This document shows, one piece after another, positions 50,383-61,932 of a stretch of 64,000 nt of DNA. The stretch is from Corella eumyota (Eukaryota; Chordata; Ascidiacea; Phlebobranchia; Corellidae). The notes under the pieces are model-generated. The model saw only the letters and a list, made by a program, of their open reading frames with translations, did no database searches and had not been told where the DNA came from. A program made the position numbers and the translations under genes. Every line of letters begins with the position of its first letter. The stretch's first letter is position 1. The stretch spans positions 19,015,066-19,079,065 of the forward strand of contig OY720099.1 in assembly GCA_963082875.1 (NCBI GenBank). The letters run 5' to 3'.

Positions 50383-50768
50383 AAAAAGTTAGTTTAAAAT
50401 AAATTTAAATTTATATAAATCATTCTGAATTTTAATTAAAGAAATTTATTTAAAAGGAGGAATTACAGTTCTAGTGCACTAAAATAAAAGCAGATAAAAG
50501 CATTAAAGTTGCACAGATACTTTTAAAAACAAATTAAATCACTCTTTATACATTAATATAAAAACAAATTGTACAGTTGTTATAATAACTATAAAGGACC
50601 TATAAACGAAGTTAAAACAAAAAAATGTCATTTATTAAAAAACAAAATTACACAATGTAAAAACACAACATATACATTTAGTTAACAATCTACTTTTTGC
50701 TGTAATTTTTCCATTTACAGTCTAAGGTCATCATCTGTTACCTTAAAGCTTCGTTAATTACTAGAAGT

Positions 50769-53700
50769 TCAAGACTGCGGCATCATTTCTTTTAATTCTT
50801 CGCCTGAATCGTATTTTGTAACAATAAATGGTACATCCTTCCATTGCTTTGGGGTCTTGGGGGGCTTTTCAATTTCATTTACTAGCTTGAAACTTGTAAT
50901 TTTAAGAACAGAAATGTAAAAACTCTTGTACTTAGTTCTCTCTCCCCATGGATGTCTACAATAAAAAATAAGAAGAGGTAACTGTGTTGTTGTAGTAAAA
51001 GTTACTCAATAGTCATTCAGTTATCACACCAACTAATTTGTATGTTGCATCTTCACAGTTTTTTAAAATTGATGGTTTTAGTTATAAGGGTTTATTTAAC
51101 ATTTATTATTTAACGCCTAAAATATAAATTAGTATTTTTCTTTACCTGCATGTTTCAACTCCACAATAAATTTTTCCAATAAACTGTTGATTTTTTGCCA
51201 ACAAAACCTTTTCTTTTTTATCATTTTCAAATAGGGCTTTGGTGTTGAATTCAGGATCGATAACAAAATAAAGCTACAACAACATCAAAACACAAGGGTT
51301 AGTTCGATAATAGCAAAATTTTTGCTTAGTGACTTTGAAATGTAAAGATAAAGTTTTAGATTTATGTTTTAATACATAACTACCAAGTTTTATGACTACA
51401 TTTCTACAATGAAAACAACTAAATGCAATCCTACATTGTTGTCGATATGGCGAAACTTATCTGAAGTAGTTACTCTTTCACTGCAAATTTTACACTTAAA
51501 GACCCATTTAATATCAGATGCTTCTGGTTTTTCAACTACCATTCGTGATGAAGCTTCCCTTTCCAAATCACGTTCGTTGAACTTGGTTTTTTGAATCATT
51601 TCAATCTAAAAATCAGTATATTAATATTCTTGTATTGTGAAAATTTAAACATGTCAGTATTATAATTTTCCAAGTATGATTAGGTTATTACTGTTTAATT
51701 ATGACAATTAATTACTTCTTTTCTTAATTCAACTGGATCTTTTGAATCAAGTTTATCCATAATTTCATTGGTTAATTCAACTCTTAACTTGTTTATATCT
51801 TCTCGTTTAATGATGTCACTATCATCATATGCAAGCATTACAGTTTTGCTGTTCTTTGCTCTTGCCCTACCTACAATTTAAAAATCATATATTTACCTTT
51901 CTAATAAAAAGTAAAATATATAAATAAAATTCTGTATACCTTTTCGCTGCACCAAGCCAATTTCATTGGTTGAATGGTTGTATGTTATAATCAGATTACA
52001 ATCTGGTATATCTAGGCCTTCTTCAGCAACTGACGTGGCCACAAGTATCTTACATCTACCCTCCCTGAATGCTTTGATTTTCTGATCCTGGGCAGCCTTA
52101 GTATTGCCTTAAGATAGAAATAGCTTTTATAAAATAAGGGTTAAAAATAAAGAAAAATTGACACATACCATAGTTGGCATCTTTTGCATTTGCACCAGTA
52201 AAGCAGTATGGGTTTAGTTTATATTTTGCTAGATTTTTGGATGCTGTTATAAATGACACCAAGCCATCTGCTATAGGTCTAGTTTTAACAAAAATTATGC
52301 ATCTAGATGCTTCTGCTAAAGGTTCCAACTTCTTTCCAAATTCTTCAATTAGAATTGACCTTAACTTGCTTAAGAGTGGATTTGTGTTTTTAAGGGCTGG
52401 TTCATGAACTAAAAAAATTAATTTAATTCCAAAATAAATAAATGTAAATTCGTTTAAATTATAAAAAAAATAAAAATATTTTTTAATCTTACTATGTGCT
52501 GTATAAAGCTTTTTTAGTTTAATATCAACTGTGTTTTTTTCATTCATCTCAGAGAAAAGAGCTTTTTCAATATCTTTTATTGCATCAATGCTTCTGACAT
52601 GATCATTTAAATGAAGGGAGTTGTTATACCCCTTTACATCATAAAAGCACAGTTTAAATTAAAATCAGATATAATTTTAACTAATAAAATATTTGCAATT
52701 GATAAATGTAATTACCCTTAAATGGTTGCTGTACTTCATTAGCTTTTCACCTAAAACCTTGTTATCAATAATAGCACTATCATTATGGAACTTAACAACA
52801 GTGGCTTCATAGACTTGACTTCCTTGGTCTTTGTCGTTAAATTTCAACTTGCAATCTAAGCAACAACAATTTAAGTTCTACGTTACTTTTAAGCACCAGT
52901 TTTTTAATACAGTAACATTTAAATTATACAATGAATTATATTATAATGTGGTAAAAACCAATTTACAATTTTAAAAAATTGCATATCTGCACAATGTTTA
53001 AATTAAAATTATTATGGCAAAACCAAAGAATGTTAACCAATGCTAATAAAGTAAACACCTGCATATAGCTGAGTTATTTATGATTCAATGCCGGTAAAAA
53101 AGATAAATTATAACATAAAATCAGCACCTTTATTTTTACTAAGTTCCTTCCTTATAAGTGCTTCAATTTCGTTCATGATGTTTTTAATATCATTTTCAAA
53201 CTTATCTTTTTTTCTTCGTTTTATTGGGTAAGTTTCTAAATTAATTTTAATAAATCTAGAGTTTAAAAGAAGTCTTTAAATGAAGTTACATAATATATTA
53301 AAATGGGTTTGTTTGGTAAATTCGTAACAAAATAAACTCTATGTATTACCACTTTTTTCAGAATTTTACCTGAACATTCTTCAGACTCCATCTCTCTCAG
53401 TCTCTCTATACATCTCACAACTCTTTTTGGAGGTGTCACAACGTCAAGATTTCCCAGCAAAGTTTTCAGTGAATCCTCAGCTATTTGAAAAGTCTTAGCT
53501 GGTCCTATCCCAGGTGAAGCAGTCAATCCCAAAATCTTAAATTATATAAAAGGAAATATATCATTTAAAAAAAAATACTAGTCTATAAAAAAAATATGAC
53601 GATTTCACTTAAAACAAACCTGTGGTAATTCTTTTCCACTATTCTGTTTTTCCTTCATTTTTTTTTCTTTTTCATCAAAGTAACAGTTCATTATTTTGTT

Positions 53701-56382
53701 GAACGGGTCCCCCTTAGTAACATGATGACACTCATCAAAAATAAGCAAAGTCAGCTCCTGAATTTTAAGTAAATCTTTCTTTTTTCTAAAAAAAATAGGA
53801 ATTTTTTTGATCTTATTATAAATATAGATTAATTTCTATGAATAAAAATTATCAAATTTACTTTTTTCTGTTTTCATATGATTCCAGATGATCAACCAAC
53901 TTCTGTGGAGTTATTACAGCAATTTGACAATCTCGAATTAAATTACTTACAGGAATCTCAGGACTTTTACCAGATATTTTCTTTACTTTAAATTTTTTGA
54001 TGTACCTTTAGAAATTTCAATTTTTGTTAAAAAAAGGGCAAGAGGGATGGATATTCTTATCAAGTTTTTAGCAAAAATAGTTACAAATATTATTAAATAT
54101 TGCTAATTAAGTCATGTTTACAAAAAATCAACTTTATTTACCTGCTTAATGTGTCATGTTGTTGCTTAATAAGAGGAACTTTTGGAACCATGAAAATAAT
54201 TTTAGCTTCTTTTCCCTTTTTCTGTAAATGATCAAGGCAAACACAAAGGGCTACAAATGTTTTGCCAGTGCCTATAAAATTTTTTTTGTTGTAATATGGA
54301 TTACTATTAATGCAGTTTCTAAAATATTATAAAAAAATGCATATAAAATATATAAGTTAATTTTTTGATACTTAATTACCAGTTGGGGCAACAATTAACG
54401 AATTTTCTCCTTTTTTTGCCTGCTCAGCTAACTCTTCTTGATAATCGCGGAAAACTGCTTTATTTTCCTCTTCATCTGTCTCTATATCATCCTCGTCAGA
54501 TTCTCCTGAATCATCACAATTTTTAGAGTCTTCATTTTCTGACGAATCGTCTAAAATATGAAATTAGAACAGGTAAGAAAAATAAAGCATCAGGGATTTT
54601 AAAATTATTAAGCCCTGATGAAATAATTAATTAACAGTAAAGAAAAATAAACAAATGCATTAGTGTTTAGATTAATTTACTGACAAATTTATTAAACAAT
54701 ATGTTTTGCTAATTATAATCCAAATATAGTTTTTTTCTTTCTTAAAAATTTAATAATTTTCTTACTAGAGTCAACTTTTGGTTTACATGTTGAAGTACTG
54801 GAAACATTATTATCACTTGATTGATCATCACCAGATTTGTCCTCATCATTAACAAATGCTTTGGGATTTTTAGGTACACTTTGCTCATCAGGTGGCTAAG
54901 AAAATAATAAAGTTTTTTTAGAAATAATAAAAAATATAAAATTACCTTCAAAAATTTTTTTTTTTTATAAAAATAATTATTTATTTTACATTTGGTACAA
55001 CTTCAGCTTGAAGGAGTTTTGGGGCGGTGGCATCTCCAGAATGACAGATGACATTTGTTGATATTTCATCTTTATCGTCAAGAGACATTTTTTTCATTTT
55101 AGTAGAAAGTGACTCTACCTCTTCAGAATTTTTTTCTATAAGAAAGTAAAAATAAATAAAAAATAATATTTTATTGTAATTTCAAATTTATTTCTGCACA
55201 AAACAGTTATTTAGGGACTTAGCAGTTTATTTTTAAAATCAATTTTAAGACATAATTATAAATACTTAGTTCTTCAATAAGTGGGAAAAGGGTTTCAGCA
55301 AATTGAATATTGGCTTCCTTTAACGCATTGTAAAAATCTTCAAGAACACCCGGACCTTTTCTGATTAACCTTCCAATAATAAAACGAACTGCACGGCCTT
55401 GACCATGTGTACCAAGAAGTGCCTGTACTTCTTCACTACAAATAAGTTTAAAAAAAAATTGGCCTACCAGTTTTCTATTAAACTTTAAAAAAATATACTA
55501 TTTAACTTACTTTTCCTTCTTAGTTAAAATGCAATTTTCAAGTACCACACCAACAGAAATATTAATTTTCCCTTGTTTTAGCCAATTTCTGAAGTTCATG
55601 TAAATTTTGGCCATCTGAGTTGAATATATTAAGGCATTATCTCTATCATCCAAACTAAAACGATCATCAAAAATTGGAGCTAACCACACTTGATCTACAT
55701 TAAAATAAATTTTAAGGTAATTTTTTTGCAATTACAGTTAAAAGTACAAAAGATAAAAAAAAGATTTGACCGGCAGCATGGTGTAGTGGTAAGAACACTG
55801 GCTACACCACACATGAGGTCGTGGGTTTAATCCCCACTGATCTCATGCTGTAGTGCCCTTGAGTAAGGCGGTTTAAATGGTAAGAACTCCTGCTTAGCCA
55901 ACACTTAATCAGCAGCATAATTACTGGGCAATTATAATCTATGATATCCCAAACTGCCACAGGCAACTCGAGACTGGGTCGGGGTAACTTATGTTACTCT
56001 ATGTTTAAGTCGCGCATTCGACTTTCCCACATCAAAGATAAAGATATATACAAAAAAAAGGGTGAATGCTAACCTTCTGATTTCATTAAAGATAACACAA
56101 ATTGATCATAAATATTTTCAGTTGTACTTGCTAACAAAATATCAATAAAAATACTTGTCTCTAATGTAGCTCCCGCAGAATTAAAGATTTCATCATGTGC
56201 TGCAAAAATATAAAATATTAGTTAAAGTCATATAAAAAGTAGTACCACATACTAAAAATTAGTTCTTTACCTTCAGTTCCAATCATAAAATCAGTTATAT
56301 GGTCACATAAACTACTTGGAACTAAACAATTTTTTAACATAGGAGTCCAATCGTTTAACACTCTCTTTTGCTGTTCATTCAT
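50769..56382 (-). CDS. RIG-I-like receptor D (CARD-CARD-helicase-CTD)
   Basis: Fourth array member, full length, from [20 protein letters not shown] (56382) to ...[11 protein letters not shown] (50769). CARD-like exons are at about 56271-56382, 56075-56200, 55512-55697 and 55268-55440 ([18 protein letters not shown]). An acidic linker follows at 54.4-55.1 kb. Helicase: [21 protein letters not shown] (54.27 kb), [25 protein letters not shown] (53.7 kb), [35 protein letters not shown] and [42 protein letters not shown]. Exons 3-5 and 19-21 are very close to gene C, making D its nearest relative. It differs from A and B in motif V (VAEEG for VGEEG) and motif VI (LVQ for QVQ). No break seen. Confidence 0.9.
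55768..56059 (+). repeat. tRNA-derived SINE (copy 4)
   Basis: In intron 2 of receptor D, at the same place and in the same flanks as copy 3 in receptor C. A box ATGGTGTAGTGGTAAG, B box GGTCGTGGGTTTAATCCCC, tail ATAAAGATATATACAAAA. Receptor B lacks it at this position. Confidence 0.88.
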
Positions 56383-56558
56383 TTTGTTTTTATGTAAATA
56401 ACAATATTACGTAAGCAGTATAAAAAAGTGATTTTAATTGCCTGAATTTTCTTATTTTTTGTTACTTCTGCTAATTTGTCTAACATCCCTTTTCAAATTT
56501 AATAAAATGATTTGTAATGTAAGAGTCGGTACCTACAAGATACAAAAATTACGCACTA

Positions 56559-56568
56559 GGGAAACCAC
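56559..56568. promoter_or_regulatory. kappaB-like site upstream of receptor D
   Basis: GGGAAACCAC in ACTAGGGAAACCACC, 177 bp before the ATG. The flanks here have diverged (the TGACGTAA motif is not kept), yet this core is unchanged. The remainder of 56383-57039 shows no other feature. Confidence 0.45.
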
Positions 56569-57039
56569 CTATCTACTAATAATGAACGAGGACATAACGC
56601 ACGTAAGTTGTCAAAAAGAAACCGTATATGTTTGACATCGTTTTTTTTTTTGTAAGGCTGTTTATACATTAAACATAAATGTAAAAGATCAAAAAGGGCA
56701 ACTGGTACATTGAAAACGTTTAAGGTAACACATTTTTACTTAAAGGAGTTTAGGAGAAAGCCTATACAAATATTTTTTGAAGTACTACTTGTATAGTTGA
56801 ATTTTTGTTGTACTAAATGTTACATAACTTGGTTTTGTTACTGTAAAATGCTACGGAGAATATTGTATTAATATTTAATTTAATATTATGTAATAATTAA
56901 TACAAAACCACAAGGAAAAGGGTTTATATCTTTTATTTTCTTGATAGTTTTTATGTTTATCAAAACTACATTTTATTTTAAAAATGTAATAATTATTGAG
57001 TAATAACTTTAAAATATTAATAGAATTTAAATAGTTTTG

Positions 57040-57441
57040 TTATAACTGTTTTGACTTGGACTGTATTACAGCCATTCCAATAACAATTAAGAATGCTCCA
57101 AACCACCATAATGAGGTTAAAATTTCATTAAAAAACAAACAACCGATAACTGCTGAGAATATAACGTTCGAGCTTGTGTTTATTACTACTGCTTCAACTG
57201 TTGATAATACTTGTACAGATTCCATAAAATAATTCCACATTAACCCATTTAATAAAATTGTTGCGATAATAAAAAGTATTCGAAAAAGTCCAGTTATCAG
57301 CCATAATTGATAATCAGAAAGAAATTGTAAAAATGGTGTTAGAATAAATATTGGTTCAGGACTTGACATTAGTTTTCCAGTTGTAGAAGCCAAGGAACCA
57401 AATAAACCAGCAAGGACAGCAAATTTAAATCCTCTTTTCAT
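57040..57441 (-). CDS. TMEM42: Transmembrane protein 42 (EamA-like)
   Basis: 133 residues in one exon (human 159). Four hydrophobic segments are visible, at about 5-22, 46-64, 70-100 and 105-127, with the family signatures FAVLAGLFGSLASTTGKL at the start and FSAVIGCLFFNEIL in the third segment. TMEM42 is a small multi-pass protein of the drug/metabolite transporter (EamA) superfamily with half the usual number of helices. Its substrate is unknown. The ATG at 57441 fits the family N-terminus. SAP30BP ends 340 bp upstream on the same strand, too far for a typical gap-free ascidian operon. Confidence 0.85.
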   Translation of the reverse strand: MKRGFKFAVLAGLFGSLASTTGKLMSSPEPIFILTPFLQFLSDYQLWLITGLFRILFIIATILLNGLMWNYFMESVQVLSTVEAVVINTSSNVIFSAVIGCLFFNEILTSLWWFGAFLIVIGMAVIQSKSKQL

Positions 57442-57781
57442 TGTTTCCTAGTGTTAATATACATAAGTAACTAAAATATTTTACTGTGATAATATATATT
57501 TTTTTAAATCCTTATAATGTTAACTTTCTGTCACATATTATTAAAGGTAGGTTTTTTGTAACAAAGTTTTGTATCATTAATAAAGGTTTTAATAAATTTT
57601 ATAGGTACGTTTAAAATCCTTATTTGTCGAAAGTAGCGTATATATATTTTAATTAATACTAAAAATGCAATGGAAAAACATAGTTTTACATTTTGATTTA
57701 ATCTAATACGCTATAAATTTAAACCAAAAGGAGTTTTGTTGATGTTTTTGGAAAAGTACGAAGAAATTTTATAAACAAATT

Positions 57782-58603
57782 TTAAGGTTTTGGCCTTTTT
57801 ATATTTCCAACAGCGGATATAATTGTTGTTTTAGTTGCAGCTTTATCATCGGTTTGTTTATCCCATTTAGTTCTTTTTTGGCCCTCACTGCCAGTTGAAG
57901 TGGCCCCACTTGGTTTTTTAACAGTTCCTGTGACAAATTCTACTTTGGTTTTCTTATCTTTCTTGGCAACATCCTCACGTTGAATTCTAGCTAACGTTTC
58001 ATGTGATGGAACCTTTGTCCATGAGTAGGGATTATATTCTTTCTTTGGAAGGTTTGTGCCCCGTTCTTCTATGCCTAAAAATAGAATAAGCTTTTCGTAA
58101 ATACTCGGATTTCGAAAATCTTTACGCTCCTGGATGCGTTGATTTAGATTTTCTCCCTCTTTTATTTTTTTCTCGTAAAATCTTGCAATCTTTTTTTGTA
58201 GTTCAGGATCACAAGTTCCATCAGGTTCAGAGGGAAGTTGTAAACCCTCTTCTTCCGATATACTTCGAAGCTTAAGAGCAAATGCTGTTGCACTATCACA
58301 GCTGTACCTCTTGCAAATTAGCTTGGCAGGTCGCTCATCGGTATTTTTGTCTTCGACTTCTTCATCAGTTTCGTTTTCGGATTCAACTTTTTTATCTTCT
58401 TCTGGTTCTTCCTCTACGTTAATAACCTCATCAATCTCAAAAATATCATCATCATCTTTAACTTTTGGTTTACCATTAGATGAAGGGTTTGTTGTCTTCG
58501 GATTTTGAACAATAATTCCTACAGGGGCATCTTCACTTTCTAGATGTTCTTCTGACTCTGCATCTGACACATCATAAGCAGATATTGCAGACAACGCAGC
58601 CAT
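57782..58603 (-). CDS. SAP30BP: SAP30-binding protein (HCNGP)
   Basis: Nuclear protein that binds the SAP30 subunit of the Sin3 deacetylase complex and is also linked to splicing. 273 residues in one exon (human 308). The N-terminus MAALSAISAYDVSDAESEE begins at the ATG at 58603; the open frame extends upstream but without an ATG. An acidic stretch (about 45-90) is followed by the conserved HCNGP domain (about 125-200: KKIARFYEKKIKEGENLN, DFRNPSIYEKL, EYNPYSW). A basic C-terminal tail ends GNIKRPKP. Vertebrate orthologues have about ten introns; none is present here. Confidence 0.93.
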   Translation of the reverse strand: MAALSAISAYDVSDAESEEHLESEDAPVGIIVQNPKTTNPSSNGKPKVKDDDDIFEIDEVINVEEEPEEDKKVESENETDEEVEDKNTDERPAKLICKRYSCDSATAFALKLRSISEEEGLQLPSEPDGTCDPELQKKIARFYEKKIKEGENLNQRIQERKDFRNPSIYEKLILFLGIEERGTNLPKKEYNPYSWTKVPSHETLARIQREDVAKKDKKTKVEFVTGTVKKPSGATSTGSEGQKRTKWDKQTDDKAATKTTIISAVGNIKRPKP

Positions 58604-59275
58604 ATTGAAAAACCTGCTGTTGTAAAACTCAAAATACGTCACCGTTTTTACAAAAAATGCTTAGATAAAAAAAATTAACTGATACTCTTTATACTGTTCT
58701 GTTGTTTTAATTTAAACAACGCTATTTGTTTTTGTCGTCGGTTTTCTTCGTTTTAAAATGTGCGATTTGCCTACTTATAAAAAAAATTCTAAAAAATACG
58801 GAAAGTTGTAACCGATTTGGGACCATGAAAAGTCACTGTGCGTCACAGTAAATTTTTTCTTATTTATTTATCCTCGTAAAGAGCAGTTACGCAGCAATAT
58901 TAAAAAATTACTTTCTTGATCCTTCTAGATTCGATCATAAACTGCAAAAAATTTATTTAAACAAAATGAATAAAAAATTACAAAATAAATTAACGAAGAC
59001 TTCGCTTTTTTAAGTTTATTTCATTTCAATACTTAGTTAACAAGTCAAGGTTATAACAATAGTAATAGGTATAAATAAAAAAAGTATTATTTTGTCTCAA
59101 TAAATCAATCTTTTAAGTGAGTATTAAAGGAAAATAATAAATGAACTCTATTGCAAAAAAAAAACTGTAAAAAATATTATACTGCTGTATACTGTTGCCA
59201 TTGGAATAAGCAAATGATCACACCAAAATTATTAGTAAAGGTTAAAGTAAAGTAGTAAGGGGTTCCAAGATAAAT
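58604..59275. other. Spacer between SAP30BP and KLHL18
   Basis: Contains the SAP30BP 5' region and the KLHL18 3' UTR. An acceptor-like TTTACAACAGCAG lies 12 bases before the SAP30BP ATG, which could receive a leader exon. AT-rich; no gene seen. Confidence 0.4.
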
Positions 59276-61000
59276 TTATAATTGAATTGGAATTGCTCCG
59301 ACACCAACACCGCCCTCATGTGCCCACATTCGATCTGTCTTCTTCCAGCAGTTGCTCTCTGGATCATAAACTTCTACAGAGCTCAAGTTGGAGCATCCAT
59401 CATATCCTCCTAAAGCATAGATCATACCTCCACTAATAGTCACCCCAACCCGGCTTCTTCGCATCGACATTGGGGAAAGAAAACTCCATTGTTTGGTAAC
59501 TCGATCAAACACCTCTACAGAGTTTAAGAACTGCTGGCCATCGTATCCACCAAACACAAACATTCGACCTTGCAAGGAAGCAACTCCATGGCGACACCTT
59601 TTGGAGAGCATAGGGACACTCATACACCACTTGTTTTGTCGCTGATCATAGTTTTCTATAGAGTTAAAGATGGATAGACCATCATGGCCGCCTAAAACAT
59701 AAACAAATCCTTCAAATACACTGACAGCAGCAGCACTTCGAGATTTGTTCATGGAAGCAATCTTTTTCCATTGGCAAGTTCTGGGAGTATATGCCTCACA
59801 GGTACTAAGAGATGCAACTCCATCATAACCCCCACATACAAATACCTGCTCATCATGTGCAACACAGCAAAGAGCACTTCGCTTTTCGTTCATCGGTCTA
59901 ATATCTGACCACCCATCAGAGTTGGGGGAATAGACTTCTACAGTATCAAGTCGTTCCATACCATCATATCCACCTACTGCATACAGTTTCCGAGAAAGAA
60001 CAGCCACGCCAACACGACTACGACAAGTTCTCATTGAAGAAACAAGTTCCCATCGCCCAACAATGGGAGAATATTTCTCCACTGTGTTTAGAGCCTCTCC
60101 TGCTGAGGTTAATCCCCCAACTGCATAAATCATCTCCTGTATTTCAGAGCAATATCGGGGTCTAATCATGCTTGGAGGAAATTCAAGCCTCCTATCAGGC
60201 ATTAGATGGTAATCTTTAGCTTTATCTACAAGATCTCTACACTCTAAACATGCCTTAATTGTGCTATCCATTTGAACAACATCAGCCAAAAAAGCTGGCT
60301 TAAGCAAAGGACAACGAACCTGTTGTAAAAGGTCTGGCATAAATTTAGATCGAGTTTCAAAATCAAACTTAACCCAAGCTGATGCAGCAAAAAATACTTG
60401 TTCTTCAGATTCAATGTTAAGTTCATTTCGTGATAATATCTTTTTAACACGATCTAATGACAGGTTCAGAAATTCTTCCGATTTTGAAACCTCAACAAAA
60501 TGTTGATTTAAGTAGCTATTCGATTTCTCCACAAGAGACATGCACATTAACATCTCACCAAAATGCTGAACGCCGAGGCAGTTGCTAGGATGTAACCGCT
60601 TCGTTAAAAACTTGCTGCAAAATGTTTTAACAACCCCAAGTTGTAAGAAATTTGCCCCAGCCATTATCGACTCGACTGATTTTATATCAACAGTGATTTT
60701 TCCAGTATATGCAAAGTTAACAAGTGCTTCAAGGGCTTGTGCATTAATGCCTCCTATAACAATTTCATTTTCATTTGCTTCCACCATGCTTGAAGTAAAC
60801 ATGTTGTAAAAATAAGGAATCACCGATGCAAGGACAATACGATGGGCTGAAAATTTTGAGTTGTCTACTTTTAACGTCACGTCGCACATTTTCCCCTGTC
60901 TTCGAACTGACTCCATCGTTGAAAAGGCTTCTCTGGCAAATTCATTGCATTGCATTGATTCTGAACTGTCTTGATCATAATCGGGTAGAAGTAATGTCAT
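59276..61000 (-). CDS. KLHL18: Kelch-like protein 18
   Basis: Substrate adaptor for CUL3 ubiquitin ligases. 574 residues, exactly the human KLHL18 length, in one exon. BTB domain at about 37-140 (RRQGKMCDVTLKVDNSKFSA, RIVLASVIPYFYNMF), BACK domain at about 145-250 (RLHPSNCLGVQHFGEM, NIESEEQVFFAASAWV), then the linker RDLVDKAKDYHLMPDRR, close to human. Six kelch repeats fill about 285-570 with the GG doublets and Tyr/Trp positions (IYAVGGLTSAGEALNTVEKY, YAVGGYDGMERLDTVEVY). It ends EGGVGVGAIPIQL like human EGGVGVGCIP. Very secure orthologue. Vertebrate KLHL18 has about ten exons; none is visible here. Confidence 0.96.
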   Translation of the reverse strand: MTLLLPDYDQDSSESMQCNEFAREAFSTMESVRRQGKMCDVTLKVDNSKFSAHRIVLASVIPYFYNMFTSSMVEANENEIVIGGINAQALEALVNFAYTGKITVDIKSVESIMAGANFLQLGVVKTFCSKFLTKRLHPSNCLGVQHFGEMLMCMSLVEKSNSYLNQHFVEVSKSEEFLNLSLDRVKKILSRNELNIESEEQVFFAASAWVKFDFETRSKFMPDLLQQVRCPLLKPAFLADVVQMDSTIKACLECRDLVDKAKDYHLMPDRRLEFPPSMIRPRYCSEIQEMIYAVGGLTSAGEALNTVEKYSPIVGRWELVSSMRTCRSRVGVAVLSRKLYAVGGYDGMERLDTVEVYSPNSDGWSDIRPMNEKRSALCCVAHDEQVFVCGGYDGVASLSTCEAYTPRTCQWKKIASMNKSRSAAAVSVFEGFVYVLGGHDGLSIFNSIENYDQRQNKWCMSVPMLSKRCRHGVASLQGRMFVFGGYDGQQFLNSVEVFDRVTKQWSFLSPMSMRRSRVGVTISGGMIYALGGYDGCSNLSSVEVYDPESNCWKKTDRMWAHEGGVGVGAIPIQL

Positions 61001-61266
61001 TTTGAATTAATTTAAAATTCAGGAATTTTGGATCATTACGGTCAGACAGTAGGTAGAGTTGAACACTTGAAAAAAAAACGTTGAAGCACCAGTATTTTTA
61101 CCCAGTTATTTTAACATAATTGTTGTTTTGTATCTAAAATCATTTTGTCTGAATAAAATGAAAAAACTACTAATTAATTTATCAAAACATAAAAATGTCC
61201 AAAAAAGTCTATCGACTTTGTAAAAAGAAAAATTGATTAATTTTGCACATTAACACTAATAATACT

Positions 61267-61513
61267 TTTTTTTTGTATATATCTTTATCCTCGATGGGAA
61301 AGTTGAATGCGTGACTTAAACATAGTAACATCAGTTACTCCGACCCAGTCTTAAGTTGCCTGTGGCCAGTCTGCCAGTGGCAGTTTGGGATATTATAGAG
61401 ACTATAATTGTCCAGTAATTATACTGCTGATTAAGTGCTGGCTCTGCAGGAGTTCCTACCGTTTATAGCGCCTTACTCAAGGGCACTACAGCATGAGAGC
61501 AGTGGGGAATCGG
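61267..61513 (-). repeat. tRNA-derived SINE (copy 5, 5'-truncated)
   Basis: Same family as the receptor-array SINEs, on the opposite strand. It begins with the tail (reverse of ATAAAGATATATACAAAA) and reaches the B-box region (reverse of CCCCACTGCTCTCATGCTG); the A-box part is missing. It shows that the family is not confined to the receptor array. The rest of the spacer 61001-61932 shows nothing else. Confidence 0.8.
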
Positions 61514-61932
61514 TACTTAATGTATACCACGACTAATACCTAAACACAAAGTTTTTTTTAAGTTAAACGATACTTTACCAACCAGTTCAGTGTTTTCACG
61601 ACCATGTTTAATTACGCAACATTTTAATATAGCTTTTCATTTTTAAATGGCCGACAATGGTTTTGTCAACTTGTGCCCATTAGAAGGAAAGTAGACGTGG
61701 TAACCACGCATTTTAATCGCTTGTAGATTTATCCTCGCCAAGAAAATCGTTACCAATAAACGAAAAACGCATTTTACACTACTAAAACTTCTTGTTAAAA
61801 GCTAACAGATTGTTAATCTTTTCAGACTAATAAACTTTGTATTTCAATTCTAAAAATCAATATCATTAAACCTGAAACAAAATAGCAGAGAACTCGGTTA
61901 CCAAAAACACATAAAAACCTGTTTTATTTAGG

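Larger units (their letters stand above)
48878..50768. other. Spacer between receptors C and D, dense in insertions
   Basis: Holds the receptor C upstream block, split by three insertions that the paralogous spacers lack: 49079-49683, about 49699-49813 and 50054-50382. Outside these, the sequence follows the A/B and B/C spacers. No coding sequence is supported; two open frames here are read from MITE sequence. Confidence 0.7.

Noticed and set aside
57040-58603. TMEM42 and SAP30BP as an ascidian operon
   Set aside because: The gap is 340 bp; typical Ciona operon genes are almost gap-free.
58604-58642. Longer SAP30BP N-terminus beginning at 58642
   Set aside because: That codon is GTG; the ATG at 58603 gives the conserved family N-terminus MAALSAISAYD.
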